In this document: piece by piece, positions 6,341-8,712 of the stretch
Layout of the letters: every line of letters starts with the position of its first letter
Position numbering within the stretch: the first letter of the stretch is position 1
Assembly: GCA_964540005.1 (NCBI GenBank)
Contig: CAZILN010000179.1
Location: forward strand, 1-8,712
From: CAZILN01 sp964540005
GTDB taxonomy: Bacteria; Bacteroidota; Bacteroidia; Bacteroidales; SM23-62
Length of the DNA stretch: 8,712 nt
Reading direction: 5' to 3'
The notes under the pieces: model-generated
The model's database searches: none
Told to the model about the DNA's origin: nothing
What the model saw: the letters and a program-made list of their open reading frames with translations, nothing else
Program-made: the position numbers and the translations under genes

Positions 6341-6352
6341 CCAGATGAAACA

Positions 6353-8712
6353 ATGAGATTAATCCCATTTCTGATAATCAGTTCAATTATTTTCTTTTCA
6401 AATCAACAGGTATCATCCTCTCAGTATACCGGGAACTGGCTGGAGGATTCTGATCCCATCCAACACAGAAAATTATATCTGCATACTGACAGGGAGTATT
6501 ATTTTGAAGGCGACTCAGTCTGGTTTAAGGCTTACTACCTTAACGGGCAAAGCAATCAATTTGTATCAGGACTTTTCAGTTTGTATACTGAGCTGGTTGA
6601 TAATACCGGACGGATCATCAACCGCCGGGTTTTTCCGATTGACAATGGTGTATCAATGGGTTATTTGAGTTTCCGGGACTCCCTGGAACCTGGCAACTAT
6701 TTATTGCGTGCGTATACTGATTTTCTGAAGAATATAGGGGAGGATGCATTTTTCTATAAGGAGATGAAAATTACAAAAGTCAGAAGCTCCTTTGAAATGG
6801 CAGAAGATAATTCAGTAAAAAGCCAGCTGGAGATAGACCTGGCAATTTTACCCGAGGGAGGTCACCTGCTGTCAGGACAAATGAATACTTTAGGAATAAA
6901 GGCAATTGATGAAACCGGACGCGGCATTTTATTAAAGGGGGAAGTACTGGATAGCAGAGGAGAGCTTGTTGCATCATTTAATACCAGGTATAAGGGAATG
7001 GATAAGATATATTTTAGTCCACAGGAAGGAGAGACATATCATGTGAACCTGCCGGACTTCCCTGATTATAAATATGAGTTAAAGGATATTGTTAAAGAGG
7101 GTATTAAGATAGAGTTTACCGGAGAACTTGGGGATGAACTCTTATTCCTGGCCATCACAAATTCAGAATCTTTCCAGGGTGAGGTTTATTACTTTGCCAT
7201 CATGCACATGGGGGAGGTGATATTTTACCAGGATTTTATTCAGAAGGAGAAAGTATTTCCGATAAAAGTTAATAGCGCTGCCCTGGGGCCCGGAATAAAC
7301 CGGTTTGTGTTACTGGACAGACAATTAGAACCAATATCGGAAAGGCTCATTTTCTCTGATAATTTTGAAGTGAATGATGTCACAATCCTGCCAGACCAAA
7401 CTGAATACGGAACACGCAGCAGGGTTCAACTAGAGATATTTGATGAAGAGGATATCAGTGGAGAATCCTGGTCCAGCCTGTCAATGGCAGTAGTCGATGA
7501 AAGTACACTGAGTGAAAACGGGCCTGCTGTAAATATACTGTCATGGTTATTAATTGACTCGGAGCTGAAGGGAAATATTGAATCACCTGCCGATTATTTT
7601 GAAGATGATGAAGATATGTCCTCTGAGAATAAATTGAACCTGCTGATGTTAACGCAGGGCTGGAGCAGGTACTTCTGGAACGCTATACCCGGAATAGATA
7701 TCCCAACTGATTATTCAGAGGTCGAAGGAATATCGATAAAAGGAAGTGTTGAGCAGGTTATTGGCAGCAGACCGGTTGTTAACGGGATGGTCGAATTAAA
7801 AGTTTATAGCAGGGATTATTATATAAGTGATGAGCTTAGAACGGATGAAAACGGTAGGTTTTCTTTTGATAATATCTTTTTTACAGATACTGCAGCAGTT
7901 TTTATCCAGGCCCGAAACAGGAGAGACAAGTTGACAACTCAACCTTTTCTGGATCCGGTTTTTGAAGGAAGTCCGGGTATCTCAGCACAATTTCTGCCGG
8001 CAGGCAACATTGCTGCTGACTTTCCGGCTTTACTGAACCAGCAACAATATTTTAATGAGAAGGCTTGGAGGGATTACATCCTGGAATCAGGTTCAATTCT
8101 GCTTGAAGAAGTATCTGTATATGAAAAGAAAAGAGAACCTGATGATGGTCATTTCAGGATATATATGAAACCGCGTACTTCTTATGAGCCTACAGATCGC
8201 GATCTCTCATATCCGAATGTGCTTGAATATCTGCAAACCCGAACAAATATTGGTAGTGGTGGAGCAATTAGCTTTTCAGGAGGCGATGCTCATTTGTACC
8301 TGTTGAATGGGACCGAGGTGCAGGCAGAAGTAATAATGAGTATACCAATGAGCGATATAGATGTAGTTGATGTAATTAAGCATTATGATATAGGACAGAT
8401 AGCTATGTATGGCACGAGGGGAGCAGGTGGGATTATATCTGTATTCACGAAAAGTGGAGGTATAGATTATAGTGACTACTATATACCAGGGACTCTATCA
8501 GAGAAAATTATCGGATATTCTTCATACCGGGAGTTTTATTCTCCTGAGTATACACCCGAAAATATTGATTCAGAAAAACCCGACCACCGGATAAGCCTGT
8601 ACTGGAACCCGGATGTTATTACAGAGGATGGAAAGGCATTCCTGTCATTTTATACCTCAGACGACAGATCACGCTATAAGATCTTTGTGGAAGGAATTAC
8701 CAGTAAAGGAGA
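6353..8712 (+). CDS. MG2/TonB-plug domain protein (macroglobulin-like), 3' end outside the window
   Basis: The frame is open for 786 codons to the window edge with no stop. Residues 1-23 form a signal peptide (MRLIPFLIISSIIFFSNQQV). Residues 40-62 carry the MG2 signature of Bacteroidota alpha-2-macroglobulin-like proteins (LYLHTDREYYFEGDSVWFKA). Beta-sandwich (MG-like) domains follow to about 380. Residues 379-442 have the family pattern VVDESTLSENG, LLIDSELKGNIESPADYF and LMLTQGWSRYFW. A carboxypeptidase-regulatory-like domain is near 456-520. Residues 640-702 resemble a TonB receptor plug (LYLLNGTEV, MYGTRGAGGIISVFTKSGG), without a beta-barrel. Only about 15-25 residues are probably missing. 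It is likely a periplasmic or outer-membrane protein; the function is not known, perhaps linked to TonB-dependent uptake or protease defence. The ATG at 6353 is chosen because the ATG at 6345 is followed by TGA after two codons. The gene starts within about 30 bases of the truncated CotH remnant. Confidence 0.9.
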   Translation, partial: MRLIPFLIISSIIFFSNQQVSSSQYTGNWLEDSDPIQHRKLYLHTDREYYFEGDSVWFKAYYLNGQSNQFVSGLFSLYTELVDNTGRIINRRVFPIDNGVSMGYLSFRDSLEPGNYLLRAYTDFLKNIGEDAFFYKEMKITKVRSSFEMAEDNSVKSQLEIDLAILPEGGHLLSGQMNTLGIKAIDETGRGILLKGEVLDSRGELVASFNTRYKGMDKIYFSPQEGETYHVNLPDFPDYKYELKDIVKEGIKIEFTGELGDELLFLAITNSESFQGEVYYFAIMHMGEVIFYQDFIQKEKVFPIKVNSAALGPGINRFVLLDRQLEPISERLIFSDNFEVNDVTILPDQTEYGTRSRVQLEIFDEEDISGESWSSLSMAVVDESTLSENGPAVNILSWLLIDSELKGNIESPADYFEDDEDMSSENKLNLLMLTQGWSRYFWNAIPGIDIPTDYSEVEGISIKGSVEQVIGSRPVVNGMVELKVYSRDYYISDELRTDENGRFSFDNIFFTDTAAVFIQARNRRDKLTTQPFLDPVFEGSPGISAQFLPAGNIAADFPALLNQQQYFNEKAWRDYILESGSILLEEVSVYEKKREPDDGHFRIYMKPRTSYEPTDRDLSYPNVLEYLQTRTNIGSGGAISFSGGDAHLYLLNGTEVQAEVIMSIPMSDIDVVDVIKHYDIGQIAMYGTRGAGGIISVFTKSGGIDYSDYYIPGTLSEKIIGYSSYREFYSPEYTPENIDSEKPDHRISLYWNPDVITEDGKAFLSFYTSDDRSRYKIFVEGITSKG

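Noticed and set aside
6780..6977. Minus-strand frame of 65 codons
   Set aside because: It lies opposite the uninterrupted MG2 protein frame, which has clear family motifs.

Overview
The window looks like a chromosomal segment of a Bacteroidota bacterium, probably of the Bacteroidales/Marinilabiliales type. The evidence is a type IX secretion (Por) C-terminal sorting domain, a macroglobulin-like MG2/TonB-plug protein of a kind typical of this phylum, a Bacteroidetes-style tyrosine integrase relic, and a tRNA gene without an encoded CCA. The species cannot be told from the sequence alone.

Layout. 12-212 (+) is a broken small holin-like membrane protein gene. It runs tail to tail into a small membrane-anchored HEAT-repeat gene at 178-564 (-). 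679-766 (+) is a complete tRNA-Ser(CGA). Downstream of it lie a terminator, several hairpins, and at 935-952 a second copy of the tRNA 3' end. 1071-1160 (-) may encode a 29-residue membrane peptide. 1198-1446 (+) is the N-terminal relic of a tyrosine recombinase. Together, 679-1446 reads as the scar of an integrative element at a tRNA-Ser site. 1557-4373 (-) encodes a large lipoprotein joining one c-type haem motif, a WD40-like beta-propeller and a long TPR array. 4630 to about 6340 (-) is a CotH-kinase-like, T9SS-secreted protein gene broken by a 5' truncation, a one-base frameshift and an internal deletion. 6353 to the window end (+) is the start of an MG2/TonB-plug protein gene that is open throughout and lacks only its C-terminus.

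How the parts relate. The intact products (HEAT protein, lipoprotein, MG2 protein) are all predicted to be exported or membrane-anchored, but they show no obvious operon or shared pathway. The main theme is decay: three separate loci (holin-like, integrase, CotH) carry inactivating lesions. Two of these abut an intact gene so closely that the neighbour's end (HEAT 3' end) or promoter (MG2 gene) may have changed too. If the sequence comes from a metagenome or low-coverage assembly, some lesions could be errors, and read mapping would settle this.

I did not find a convincing new multi-gene system. The items most worth a second look are the structured 184-bp unit bounded by tRNA 3'-end repeats and the haem/propeller/TPR lipoprotein.
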